64,000 bases of DNA from Ensifer sp. BR816 (GTDB lineage Bacteria > Pseudomonadota > Alphaproteobacteria > Rhizobiales > Rhizobiaceae): NCBI RefSeq assembly GCF_000378985.1, contig NZ_KB905370.1, positions 3,493,342-3,557,341 of the forward strand. The letters are read 5' to 3'. Below, piece by piece: positions 55,332 to 64,000 of the stretch. The translations under genes were made by a program, and so were the position numbers. Each line of letters begins with the position of its first letter. The stretch's first letter is position 1. Below the pieces are notes generated by a model, which saw only the letters and a list, made by a program, of their open reading frames with translations, had not been told where the DNA came from and ran no database searches.

Positions 55332-56384
55332 TCATGCGGGCAGAAAGGCCAGGACATCGTCCGGCGCGAGCTGGGCCCGAAGATGCACGATGAGCCGCTC
55401 CGGTCCGAGCCGCCGCAGATCCTCGTTGAAGTCGCCGAGTTCGGGGGACAGCACGAGCGGCAGGATCCCGAGCGCCTGCGCGCGGCGGCTCAATCCTTCG
55501 ATTCCGTGCCGGCCGGCCGCGTCGGCGTCAGCCGCGATATAGAGGCGCTGGCAGCCATCCGGCAGCCGGAAAGCGGCAAGGTGATTGGCGGTCAGCGCCG
55601 AGACCATCGGCATGCCAGACATCACATGCGCGAGCGACAAGATGCTTTCGAGCCCCTCGCCTGCGACCATGACCGGTACGGGGCCTTGAAGAGGAAACCG
55701 GAAGCGAACCGCGTTTCCGAGCAGCCCGCCGAGCGCGCGTCGGGGATCGTCTAACTTCGCCTTGCCGTCCCCCGCCGGGTCCAACCAGGTGCGATGCACA
55801 CCGGTGATCGCGCCGGAGCGGTCGGTCACGGCTGCGATCAGGGCCGGATAGCAGCTCGTTCGACCAGTCACGAGATCCCGATAGTAGCAGGACGGGTGGA
55901 AGCGCAGCGCCGGATGCAAAGACGCCCGCAAGATGCCGCGCTGGCGCAGATAGCTGTCGGCGAGCGTACCGTCGAGCGGCTCTGTCATGCGGAACAAGCG
56001 TCGCGCGCGCTCGCCTGCCGGTCTATCGACCGGCGGATCGGTTTGGGCGTCGCCCCTGCGGGCCAATGTCAAATTGTGGTGAGCCGGAATGGGTTCGGGA
56101 AGGCTTAGGAAACGCCGCGCCTCGTCTGCGACATCACGGAAGTCCACCAACCCGCAGGTCTCCCGAACGAGGTCGAGCAGATCGCCATATTGAGAGGTTG
56201 CTGCATCCGTCCACCGCCCGGCACGCGGGCCGGAGAGACGGACATAGAGCGATTTGCCCTTGGCGTTGGCGACGTCGCCGACGATCCAGTAATTGCCGGC
56301 CCGATGGCCGGCGGAGAGGTAATGACGGCAAACCGCCTCGGCGTTGCGCGCGAGACGATCGGCCAATTGGGAGGCGGACATCAT
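55332..56384 (-). CDS. Toprim-domain protein, plasmid primase-like
   Basis: 350 residues. The N-terminal part (about 1-90: GHRAGNYWIVGDVANAKGKSLYVRLSGPRAGRWTDAATSQYGDLLDLV) is CHC2-like without the zinc cysteines. The centre has ILRASLHPALRFHPSCYYRD, and the C-terminal Toprim has VAGEGLESILSL and LYIAADADAAGRHG (acidic DxD). It fits the DUF7146/Toprim plasmid family. It ends close to a 55-kb palindrome and begins 5 bp after the helicase gene stop, so the two are one operon. Confidence 0.85.
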   Translation of the reverse strand: MMSASQLADRLARNAEAVCRHYLSAGHRAGNYWIVGDVANAKGKSLYVRLSGPRAGRWTDAATSQYGDLLDLVRETCGLVDFRDVADEARRFLSLPEPIPAHHNLTLARRGDAQTDPPVDRPAGERARRLFRMTEPLDGTLADSYLRQRGILRASLHPALRFHPSCYYRDLVTGRTSCYPALIAAVTDRSGAITGVHRTWLDPAGDGKAKLDDPRRALGGLLGNAVRFRFPLQGPVPVMVAGEGLESILSLAHVMSGMPMVSALTANHLAAFRLPDGCQRLYIAADADAAGRHGIEGLSRRAQALGILPLVLSPELGDFNEDLRRLGPERLIVHLRAQLAPDDVLAFLPA

Positions 56385-56389
56385 GGTGG

Positions 56390-59300
56390 TCACGCCCGCC
56401 CAGTGACATCGACGATCGAATGCCGTTCGAGGAGGCGAGAAAGGATCGCCGATCCCTCCTCCGACGTCGGAATGAAGAACCGGAGCTTCCAGGCGATCAA
56501 CTCGGAGAACAGGCCGATCGATCTGAGCCTGTCGCGCATCCCGTCGGTGAAGCCATTGAGTTCGACGCGATAGTCGTTCATCACCCGAACCCGTCGCAAC
56601 GTCATGTTGCCGGCAAGGCCAACCACCGAGGAGCCGCCGAGAAGCGATTCCCAGATCTGGGCGGCGCTGATGACCTCCGACCGATCGAGCCCGAAATTCC
56701 TGCACAGCAGGGCTAGACCCTCCGAAGAAATCAGACGGCCGACAATGCGCTCTCCCTCATCCGTCTCCAGCCGATAGACCCGGCAAAAATCCTGAGGCAG
56801 CAATTTCCAGATCGGCAGCAGCAGGCCAGAGACGACATGCATGGTCGAAATCGAAAACTCCGGGAGATTGGCGACTTCGGCATTCCACGCAGCCGAGAAG
56901 ATTTGCTCGTTCGCTTCCTCCCAGTTGGTTTCTGCAAGCTGGCGCAGCTCGAAACGGATTTCGTCCATCGGCCGGATGAGCGCGACGCGCGGCTCAACCG
57001 AGCCGTCATCGAGCATGACCGAGCGGGTCGGAACCTGCACGGCCGGGCGGCCCGACTTGCCGTTGACCATTAGCCTGGCACGTGGGTCGCGCGCGGGAAT
57101 AGCCAGGGCATCGGCGAGCATCATCGGCCTGTTGCGATCCATGCGCTCGATCGTCAAGAGATGCGTCTCAGCACCTGTGACCGGATGGGTATAGACGAGT
57201 TGTCTAGCCTTCACCGTCATACGGTCTGCTGTCAGCGTCTCCAGTCCCTTGTCATAGACACCGGCGGCGATCGCACCCTCGATCCGGGCAGCCAGCAACT
57301 GTTCGAAAGCGTCGAACAACAGGTTCTGCATGGCAACCGTCAGCGCCAGCATGCGGTTGAGGAAGGTGTGGATCGGCGGCAGCTCGTCCTTGAGGCCACC
57401 TTCCTCGGCGGCCAGCGAAAGGCCGGTGATCGTCTCGAACTTTTCCAGTGAGCAACCGGGGACGCCGCCGCGGTGGATGAGCTTATAGAACTGCCTGAGC
57501 GCATCGCGGGCATACTGGGATTCGAGATTGTCCTCGCTTCTGAACATGCCCTGCCCGCCGGTCTGGCGCTGGCCCCTGGTGATCGCGCCGAGCGTGTCGA
57601 GACGCCGGGCAATGGTTGACAGAAACCGGCGCTCCGCCTTGACGTTGGTGGCGATCATGCGGAAGAGCGGAGGCTGCGTCTGGTTGGTGCGATGGCTGCG
57701 CCCGAGACCCTGAATCGCAACGTCGGCCCGCCAGCCGGCTTCGAGAAGATTGTGCAGGCGTAGGCGCTGGTTCTTGGCGCCGAGATCGGCATGATAGGAG
57801 CGTCCCGTGCCGCCTGCTTCGGAAAAGATCAGGATCGGCTTCTCGTCGTCCATGAAGGCACGCGTCTCGTCGAGATTGGCGCTGCCCGGCCGGCTCTCGA
57901 CGGCGAAGCGGGCGATCGTACCGCCATCGTCGCGGCGAACGATGCGACGTGTGCGCCCGGTAATCTCAGCGACTTGTCTACTGCCGAATTGCTGGACGAT
58001 TTGGTCGAGTGCGGTCGGGACCGCGGGCAGGCTGCCCAGCCGTTCCAGCAACGCGTCACGGCGCGCGACCGCTTCCCGGCACAGGACGGGGTTGCCATCG
58101 GCGTCATAGACCGGCCGCGACAAGAGGTTGCCTTCGGCATCCGAATATTCCTCGAAGAGCTGTGTCGGAAAGGAATGGCTGAGATATTCCGCGACGATCT
58201 CGCGCGGCGTGACGTCAACCTGAATGTCGCCCCACTCCTCGGTCGGGATTTCCGCCAGCCGACGCTCGGTGAGCGATTGGCCGGTGGAGATGATCTGGAC
58301 GATTGCCGCGTGACCCGCTTCCACATCCTTGCTGATCGCGCCGATCAAGGCCGGCGTCTTCATCGAGGTCAGAAGGTGATTGAAGAAGCGCTGCTTCGAG
58401 CTCTCGAAGGCAGACCGGGCGGCGGCTTTGGCGTTTTTGTTGCGCGTGGTGCTGTTGCTGACGATGCCTGTGGCTTCGAGCGCTTCGGTTAGATTGTTAT
58501 GGATGATCTGGAAGGCCTCGGCGTAGGAATCGTAGATGCGGACCTGTTCCGCGGTCAGTTCGTGTTCGAGGATGTCGTATTCCACGCCGTCGAACGACAG
58601 GGACCTCGATGCGTAAAGGCCCATCGCCTTGAGGTCACGCGCGAGCACTTCCATCGTCGCAACGCCGCCGTCCTCGATCGCCGCGATGAACTCGGATCTG
58701 GTCGAAAAGGGAAAGTCGGCACTACCCCAGAGGCCGAGGCGTTCGGCATAGGCGAGCGATTCCACCTCGGACGCGCCGGTTGCGGAGACATAGACGACGC
58801 GGGCATCCGGCAAAGCACGCTGCAGGCGCAGCCCGGCACGGCCCTGCTGCGAGGCGGCTTTTTCGCCGCGCTCGGACTTGCCGCCGGCGGCATTCGCCAT
58901 GGCGTGGCCTTCATCGAAGATAATCACACCGTCAGAGTCTTCTCCGAGCCAGTCGACGATCTGCTGGACGCGCGATCGTTTGCCTTCGCGCTCATCGGTG
59001 CGCAACGTGGCGAAGGTGACGAAGAGTATTCCCTCGTCGAGTTTGATCGGCTTGCCCTGCCTGAAGCGCGACAGAGGCGTGACGAGCAGCTTCTCCTGCC
59101 CAAGCGCGCTCCAGTCACGCTGGGCGTCTTCGATCAGGGTCTCGGATTTCGAGATCCACAGATGGCGGCGACGGCCCTGGAGCCAATTGTCCAGGATGAT
59201 GCCGGCGGCCTGGCGGCCTTTGCCGGCGCCCGTGCCGTCGCCGAGAAACCAGCCACGACGAAAACGAACAGCGCCTTCCGTTTCGGGCGCGACGGCCTTG

Positions 59301-60829
59301 AGGTTGTCGAATGTGGCATCGACGGACCAATGGCCGGCGAGATAGCCGGAATGAGCCTCGCCGGCATAAATCACGCTCTCGAGCTGAGCGTCGGAGAGAT
59401 CGCCGCCGGTGATGATGCGCCTCGGCAGATGCGGCCGATAGGTGGGCTTGGGCGGTGCCACCGATGCCATGGCGACGGATTCCACCAGCTTGTCCGGGTG
59501 GGGCTTTGCGCCCGGGATATGGATGGCCTGCAGCCGATAGGGTTCGTAAATGCCGTCGGCGACGTCGACGCGGACGCTCGGCGCTGCGTCGCGCAGTTCG
59601 TAGTCGAGTGCAATAACCTCGTCGTCGACGTGGGCCACCGGCGGGGACACGGGTCGCTGCGCACGGACAGCGGGCGATGTCCGGCTTGCCGGAGCGATCA
59701 CCGCCGCGGGGCGCAGGGTGTCGGCGGCCTTGCGTGCGGCCATCTTCGCCGCGCAGGCGCGTAAGACCCCGTTGGAAAGCGGCCCTCCAATTAAGTTCGG
59801 CGCGGTCGAGGGCGAGCGGGGCGGAAGGCCCGATATCCACGAAAGCAGTGTTTCCAGATCGGGAGCCACGCCGTGCGATGAGATGAGGCTTGTGGGATCA
59901 GTGGCGGCAATCTTGTCGATCACCGTCAGGCGGGTTTCCATCGTCGTGCCGTGCCGGGCATAGACGCTGCCGTCGATCGCCGCGCTGAACAGAACCGTGC
60001 CGCGGTCCTGCAGGCGGACGAAGGCGTCGCGCCATTTGGGATTGTCGGGGGACAGGCTGGAGCCGGTGATCGCCACAAGTCGGCCGCCAGGCGCAAGCCG
60101 GGCGAAGGCGGAGGCGAGATGACGCCACGCGGTGTCGGGCATGCGGCCTTCGACATGAACGCCGGCCGAAAACGGCGGGTTCATCAACACGACCGTCGGA
60201 CGAACGGAACGGTCGAGATAGTCATCGATGCGGGCGGCGTCGTGCTGCGACACCGCCGAGCCTGAGAAGAGGTGCACCAGCAGACCGCGACGAACCGGGG
60301 TGTATTCGTTAAGGGAAAGGCGCGCATGGGCAAGTTCGGCGAAGATGGCCATCAGGCCGGTCCCGGCCGACGGCTCGAGCACTGTGTCGACCGCCATGAT
60401 GCCGGCGGCGCGAGCCGCGATAAAGCCAAGTGGCAGTGGCGTGGAAAACTGCTGGAGCTGTTGGCTTTCCTCCGAGCGCCGTGTGTGGGTCGGGACCAGG
60501 CCCACGATCTTGTTCAGCATCGCCAGCGCCGCCTGAGGGGCGTTCGCGCGGGCGGAGATCGCCGCGCCGAACTTGCGCAGGAACAGGACCTGCGCGACCT
60601 CGGTCGCCTCATAGGCATCCTTCCATGCCCAGAAGCCTTCGGCGTCCGAGCCGCCGAAGGCATTCGTGAGGATAGCGCGAAGGTCGGCTGCGCCGATGGC
60701 CTGGCCGCGTTCGAGAAACGGCAGAAGCTGATGGCCGGCGAGGAGAATTTTGCCAGCACGGCCGGTGTGATCGGCGGGAGCAAGCGAGGTGGCGGCCGCG
60801 TTTGCGGCGCCGGATGTGATGAGGTTCAT
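56390..60829 (-). CDS. Strawberry-notch-like methyltransferase-helicase
   Basis: 1,479 residues from the ATG at 60829. A class I methyltransferase-like domain (EPSAGTG at 152-158; NPPF at 217-220, the N6-adenine-type motif) precedes an SF2 helicase with Walker A GDGTGAGKGRQAAG (530-543), DEGH box VIIFDEGHAMAN (639-642) and a C-terminal strawberry-notch half (IFSEAGGTGRSYHADLGAKNQRLRLHNLLEAGWRADVAIQGLGRSHRTNQTQPP). Related giant proteins are frequent on alphaproteobacterial plasmids and in phages. Possibly protects or modifies incoming plasmid DNA; function unproven. Confidence 0.88.
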   Translation of the reverse strand: MNLITSGAANAAATSLAPADHTGRAGKILLAGHQLLPFLERGQAIGAADLRAILTNAFGGSDAEGFWAWKDAYEATEVAQVLFLRKFGAAISARANAPQAALAMLNKIVGLVPTHTRRSEESQQLQQFSTPLPLGFIAARAAGIMAVDTVLEPSAGTGLMAIFAELAHARLSLNEYTPVRRGLLVHLFSGSAVSQHDAARIDDYLDRSVRPTVVLMNPPFSAGVHVEGRMPDTAWRHLASAFARLAPGGRLVAITGSSLSPDNPKWRDAFVRLQDRGTVLFSAAIDGSVYARHGTTMETRLTVIDKIAATDPTSLISSHGVAPDLETLLSWISGLPPRSPSTAPNLIGGPLSNGVLRACAAKMAARKAADTLRPAAVIAPASRTSPAVRAQRPVSPPVAHVDDEVIALDYELRDAAPSVRVDVADGIYEPYRLQAIHIPGAKPHPDKLVESVAMASVAPPKPTYRPHLPRRIITGGDLSDAQLESVIYAGEAHSGYLAGHWSVDATFDNLKAVAPETEGAVRFRRGWFLGDGTGAGKGRQAAGIILDNWLQGRRRHLWISKSETLIEDAQRDWSALGQEKLLVTPLSRFRQGKPIKLDEGILFVTFATLRTDEREGKRSRVQQIVDWLGEDSDGVIIFDEGHAMANAAGGKSERGEKAASQQGRAGLRLQRALPDARVVYVSATGASEVESLAYAERLGLWGSADFPFSTRSEFIAAIEDGGVATMEVLARDLKAMGLYASRSLSFDGVEYDILEHELTAEQVRIYDSYAEAFQIIHNNLTEALEATGIVSNSTTRNKNAKAAARSAFESSKQRFFNHLLTSMKTPALIGAISKDVEAGHAAIVQIISTGQSLTERRLAEIPTEEWGDIQVDVTPREIVAEYLSHSFPTQLFEEYSDAEGNLLSRPVYDADGNPVLCREAVARRDALLERLGSLPAVPTALDQIVQQFGSRQVAEITGRTRRIVRRDDGGTIARFAVESRPGSANLDETRAFMDDEKPILIFSEAGGTGRSYHADLGAKNQRLRLHNLLEAGWRADVAIQGLGRSHRTNQTQPPLFRMIATNVKAERRFLSTIARRLDTLGAITRGQRQTGGQGMFRSEDNLESQYARDALRQFYKLIHRGGVPGCSLEKFETITGLSLAAEEGGLKDELPPIHTFLNRMLALTVAMQNLLFDAFEQLLAARIEGAIAAGVYDKGLETLTADRMTVKARQLVYTHPVTGAETHLLTIERMDRNRPMMLADALAIPARDPRARLMVNGKSGRPAVQVPTRSVMLDDGSVEPRVALIRPMDEIRFELRQLAETNWEEANEQIFSAAWNAEVANLPEFSISTMHVVSGLLLPIWKLLPQDFCRVYRLETDEGERIVGRLISSEGLALLCRNFGLDRSEVISAAQIWESLLGGSSVVGLAGNMTLRRVRVMNDYRVELNGFTDGMRDRLRSIGLFSELIAWKLRFFIPTSEEGSAILSRLLERHSIVDVTGRA

Positions 60830-61084
60830 GGCAGACCCTGTCGAGAGCGGAAAAGGACCGGCCCGCCCGAACGCTCTCCAAACCCCGGCAGGCCGCCCCT
60901 TATCCGGCCCCTCTCTCCCTCTGGGGCGACGCAACACCTATCTCAAGGAGTAGCTATCGGTGCGGGGTCAGGCTGGGACCCTCATCCCCTTCCAGACTCC
61001 TCGATGCCAATTCCCAATTAACGGCCTATTGACTTCCAATTATCATATTTCATATTTCCAATTTTCAAAGAGTCGGAAGCAGCC

Positions 61085-62305
61085 ATGTACAATCGGTTCG
61101 TCGAGCATCGGGTGGAAGAATCTCTTTCGGATACGCCGGTCGTCCTCATCGTCGGCCCACGCCGAGCGGGAAAAACGACGCTCGTGCGGAAGCTAGACGG
61201 CGACGATCGCCGTTACATCACGCTGGACGATCAGACCGTGCTTGCGGCGGCGCAATCCGACCCCGCCGGATTCATAAGGGGTCTCGACAAGGCGATCATC
61301 GACGAAATCCAGCGCGCGCCCGACTTGCTCCTGGCGATCAAGAAGACGGTGGATGAGGATTATCGTCCGGGCCGTTTTCTGCTGACCGGCTCAGCCAATG
61401 TACTCACCCTGCCTCGTGTCGCCGACAGCCTGGCCGGCCGCATGGAGACGATCCGCATGTTGCCGCTGTCCCGGCTCGAGATCGATGGAGGACCGTCGAC
61501 CTTCCTGCCCCGGTTGTTCGAAGGAAAACTGCAAGGCGATCGGGAAGCGATCGTCGGCGACGATCTTCTGAAGCTTGTTTTGCGCGGCGGTTTTCCCGAA
61601 GCAATCGCCCGTGAAAGCGAGCGGAGGAGACAGGACTGGGCGCGATCCTACCTGACATCGGTCCTCACCCGCGATCTCAGGGATATTGCCGATGTCGAGA
61701 AACTGACCGAGCTGCCGAAATTCGTGCGGCTCCTGGCCGAACATTCAGGCCAGTTGGTGAACTATTCGCAGTTCGGGTCGAGCATCAATGTCAGCCACAA
61801 GACCGGACAGCGGTATGTCGGCTTGCTCGAACAGGTGTTCCTGATCGCCACCGTGCAGCCCTGGTATACGAATGCACTGAAACGGATTGCCAAGACGCCA
61901 AAGCTGCACTTCCTCGATTCCGGCATACTGGCCGCGGCAAGAGGGCTCACCTTCGACCGGATCAAGGCCGATCGCGGTGCATTCGGTTCGCTTCTGGAAA
62001 CCTTTGTCTTTTCCGAGATCCTGAAACTCATGTCGGGTTCGGACCTTAGGCTTACGCCCTACCATTTCCGAGACCAGCAGATGCGCGAGGTGGATGTCGT
62101 GCTCGAACGCGACGACGGCATGATCGTGGGAATTGAGGTGAAGGCAAGCGCCACGGTGAAGGCGGGTGATTTCGGGGGCCTGAAGACGCTAGCGGACGCG
62201 TGCGGCGAGAAATTTGCCTTCGGCATCGTCCTTTATGACAATACCGATGTCGTACCGTTCGGCGAAAAGCTCGCCGCAGCACCGCTTTCATGCCTGTGGC
62301 GATAA
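61085..62305 (+). CDS. AAA ATPase with DUF4143 domain
   Basis: 406 residues. AAA_14 Walker A LIVGPRRAGKTTLVRKL, Walker B KAIIDEIQRAPDLL, then LLTGSANVLTLPRVADSLAGRM; C-terminal DUF4143 (about 190-400) with SVLTRDLRDIADVEKL, FLDSGILAAARGL and the nuclease-like EVDVVLERDDGMIVGIEVKAS (E-VD-E-K pattern). A widespread but poorly understood group. It stands on the opposite strand to its left neighbours, with AT-rich upstream DNA (61020-61070), and looks like a separate insertion. Confidence 0.88.
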   Translation: MYNRFVEHRVEESLSDTPVVLIVGPRRAGKTTLVRKLDGDDRRYITLDDQTVLAAAQSDPAGFIRGLDKAIIDEIQRAPDLLLAIKKTVDEDYRPGRFLLTGSANVLTLPRVADSLAGRMETIRMLPLSRLEIDGGPSTFLPRLFEGKLQGDREAIVGDDLLKLVLRGGFPEAIARESERRRQDWARSYLTSVLTRDLRDIADVEKLTELPKFVRLLAEHSGQLVNYSQFGSSINVSHKTGQRYVGLLEQVFLIATVQPWYTNALKRIAKTPKLHFLDSGILAAARGLTFDRIKADRGAFGSLLETFVFSEILKLMSGSDLRLTPYHFRDQQMREVDVVLERDDGMIVGIEVKASATVKAGDFGGLKTLADACGEKFAFGIVLYDNTDVVPFGEKLAAAPLSCLWR

Positions 62306-62329
62306 GCAGATCGCGCTGGCCACTGTTTC

Positions 62330-62353
62330 ATACTATAATATTTCCGATAGTAT
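62330..62353. promoter_or_regulatory. AT-rich inverted repeat upstream of the DUF1173 gene
   Basis: ATACTAT / ATAGTAT with a 10-nt loop, 63 bp before the GTG start. It could be an operator or, since a TATAAT-like box overlaps it, part of the promoter. Confidence 0.5.
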
Positions 62354-62416
62354 AATCGATCAGGTCTGTGCTACTTCGCCATTAAAGACCTCGTCCGGCG
62401 GCGTAGGAGGAGCAAG

Positions 62417-63607
62417 GTGCGGCGGTTTCTGATCGGCGACAGGTCACTCGAAGAGGAATCTGTCGAGTTTCGAGTACTGCTTGGGCATGCCTATGAGCAG
62501 AGGCGGCGCCCGATGTGTCTGTGCAAGGAGCCACCGGTTGCGATGTATATCGCGCGCCTGGAGGATCAGTATCTCATCAAGCGCATGCCGCTCTCGGGGC
62601 GCGACCACGATCCTGCGTGCCCGTCCTATGAGCCACCCTACGAGCTTTCCGGCCTCGGCCCGCTGATCGGCAATGCGATCCAGATCGATGCCAGCGGCAA
62701 GGCAGAGCTGAAGCTGGATTTTTCCCTGACAAAGCGCGGGCCGCGATCGGCGCCGGGCGCGCCGGCCGAAGCAGCCGAGCCGGGCATCCGCAGCGAGCCC
62801 AAAAAGCTGTCGCTCAAGGGCATGCTGCATTATCTCTGGGAGGCTGGCGAACTCACGGAATGGCGTTCGACATGGGCGGGCCGGCGTGGTTGGGGCCGGG
62901 TGCGCACGAGCCTGATCAATGCCGCCTCACAGATGACCGCAAGGGGCGGTCCGTTGAGCGACATGCTCTTCGTCCCGGAGGTATTCCATCCCGAGGACAA
63001 GGACGGGATCGCCGCCCGTCGCGCCGCCGCGCTCAAAGACATACAGGCGACGGGGTCGGGACCGCGCAAGCTCATGATGATCGTGGCCGAGGTGAAGGAG
63101 TTTTCCGCGGCGCGCGAGGGGCACAGGATCGTGGTACGACATGTTCCCTTCCCGCTGATGATCGAGGACGGTGCATGGAGGCGGCTTGCCGCGCGCTATG
63201 AGACCGAACTGGAACTGTGGCGCTCGAGCGAGACCTTCCATCTGATCGTCATCGCCACCTTCGGCGTGTCGGCCGCCGGCATCGCTTCGGTTGAAGAGGT
63301 CGCCCTCATGGTCGTCAACGAGCATTGGCTGCCATTCGAGGACATTCACGAGTTGCGGCTCCTGGAAAAGCTCAGCCATCTTAAGCGAAAGAGCGTCAAG
63401 GGACTGCGTTTCAACCTGCCGCGCGATGCGCCGATCGTGTCGGTCACATTGCCCGAACAAAAACCCGCGCCCGTCGCGATGTTCATCGTGCCGGCAAGTG
63501 CCGGAGACGATTACGAACACGCGCTTGCGGATATGATCGAGGCGAGACCGGAGATCGCACCCTGGGTCTGGCGGGTGGCCGAGGGCGAAATGCCGCGGCT
63601 TCCTTGA
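62417..63607 (+). CDS. DUF1173-family protein
   Basis: 396 residues from a GTG with TAGGAGGAG upstream. The N-terminal motif RPMCLCKEPPVAMYIARLEDQYLIKRMPLSGRDHDPACPSYEPPYELSGLG is the DUF1173 hallmark, with four Cys/His positions that could bind zinc. The rest includes LSLKGMLHYLWEAGELTEW and MLFVPEVFHPEDKD. Found on rhizobial plasmids in the same gene block as DUF736, DUF2493 and Toprim genes. Function unknown. Confidence 0.88.
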   Translation: MRRFLIGDRSLEEESVEFRVLLGHAYEQRRRPMCLCKEPPVAMYIARLEDQYLIKRMPLSGRDHDPACPSYEPPYELSGLGPLIGNAIQIDASGKAELKLDFSLTKRGPRSAPGAPAEAAEPGIRSEPKKLSLKGMLHYLWEAGELTEWRSTWAGRRGWGRVRTSLINAASQMTARGGPLSDMLFVPEVFHPEDKDGIAARRAAALKDIQATGSGPRKLMMIVAEVKEFSAAREGHRIVVRHVPFPLMIEDGAWRRLAARYETELELWRSSETFHLIVIATFGVSAAGIASVEEVALMVVNEHWLPFEDIHELRLLEKLSHLKRKSVKGLRFNLPRDAPIVSVTLPEQKPAPVAMFIVPASAGDDYEHALADMIEARPEIAPWVWRVAEGEMPRLP

Positions 63608-63704
63608 TACGGGGGACATGGGAACGCGGGGCGTTGACAGGGCGAAGCGAATAAGAACAGCTGCGGCATAGTAACTATCCGTCATTTTCTTCAACCGGAC
63701 CATC

Positions 63705-63914
63705 ATGAAGCCTGAAAAGAAGCCGTTCATTGTCGAGATCAAAAATCGGCGTCGCCTGTCCCGGCGAGATCGCTCGATCTGGGGAGACATCGATCTGAAG
63801 GCCGCTGGCAATCAGGTCGACGTCGAGCAGACAGCCGGAGAGAGTGATTTGGCAATGTCCATGCGGCCGTCCGAGGCCGCGGCGGAGCAAACAGCAACCG
63901 AGATCAACGCCTGA
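63705..63914 (+). CDS. Small hypothetical plasmid protein
   Basis: 69 residues: MKPEKKPFIVEIKNRRRLSR, then RDRSIWGDIDLKAAGNQVDVEQTAGESDLAMSMRPSEAAAEQTATEINA. The basic first half looks conserved (K-PFIVE-K-RRRL...SIWGD-DLKA), the second half acidic and loose. Its end overlaps a converging gene at the window edge. Confidence 0.55.
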   Translation: MKPEKKPFIVEIKNRRRLSRRDRSIWGDIDLKAAGNQVDVEQTAGESDLAMSMRPSEAAAEQTATEINA

Positions 63915-64000
63915 TCGCGTCATACACCAGCTTCGGCGCCGCCCATCCGTTGACGTAGAAATATCGCTTCGCCCGGAGACGCGCGACATAGGCGTCTTGC
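63905..64000 (-). CDS. C-terminal end of a gene cut by the window edge
   Basis: The last 31 codons are visible: QDAYVARLRAKRYFYVNGWA, then APKLVYDAIRR and TGA at 63905-63907. Clean, protein-like sequence, but too short to assign. Converges on and overlaps the end of the small gene at 63705-63914 by 10 bp. Confidence 0.5.

Overview
The window looks like part of a large plasmid or chromid of a Sinorhizobium/Ensifer-type rhizobium (Alphaproteobacteria). The grounds are the high GC content, red-type RuBisCO with CbbX, a xoxF/pqq/glutathione C1 locus whose gene order resembles what I recall of S. meliloti pSymB, an ExsH-type glycanase, a Ti-type oriT with traA/traCDG, and rhizobial intergenic mosaic repeats. 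All identifications come from reading the sequence and from memory of the families; no search was run.

Positions 1-33.4 kb are a dense, well-kept C1 and autotrophy region. pqqABC (minus strand, running off the left edge) and cbbR face a complete Calvin operon, cbbF-P-T-A-L-S-X-E (2.66-11.3 kb). After a thioredoxin-like gene and gfa come an ABC-2 type transporter (permease and ATPase), a NitT/TauT-type importer (ATPase, permease, binding protein), a YVTN beta-propeller protein and a PQQ-system-type binding protein, all on the minus strand. Three small secreted-protein genes (DUF2380, SRPBCC, second YVTN) are divergent. Then follow xoxJ, xoxG and xoxF (lanthanide-type methanol dehydrogenase), a cytochrome c, fghA and flhA. 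The logic is: methanol is oxidised to formaldehyde in the periplasm by XoxF (PQQ plus lanthanide), electrons leave through cytochromes, formaldehyde is oxidised to formate by the glutathione route (Gfa, FlhA, FghA), and CO2 is fixed by the Calvin cycle. A hybrid histidine kinase, a FIST sensor protein and a LuxR-type response regulator (29-33.4 kb) probably regulate alcohol oxidation.

Positions 33.4-41 kb are a sparse, decayed accessory stretch. It holds tiny conserved-looking proteins (including two related 68-residue proteins), a redoxin, an SDR remnant, a DUF3606-type protein, an XRE regulator and an intact exsH-like secreted glycanase with RTX repeats.

Positions 41-64 kb are a plasmid transfer and establishment region: the TraA relaxase-helicase, a recognisable oriT, a mosaic tandem duplication of traC-traD-traG' with a broken first copy, and an intact traCDG. 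Beyond these lie DUF736, three toxin-antitoxin pairs (Xre-RES, VapBC, Phd-PIN), DUF2493, a Toprim protein, a 1,479-residue methyltransferase-helicase of the strawberry-notch type, an AAA/DUF4143 ATPase and DUF1173. No mating-pair-formation genes (trb/virB), no replication genes and no quorum regulators are in the window.
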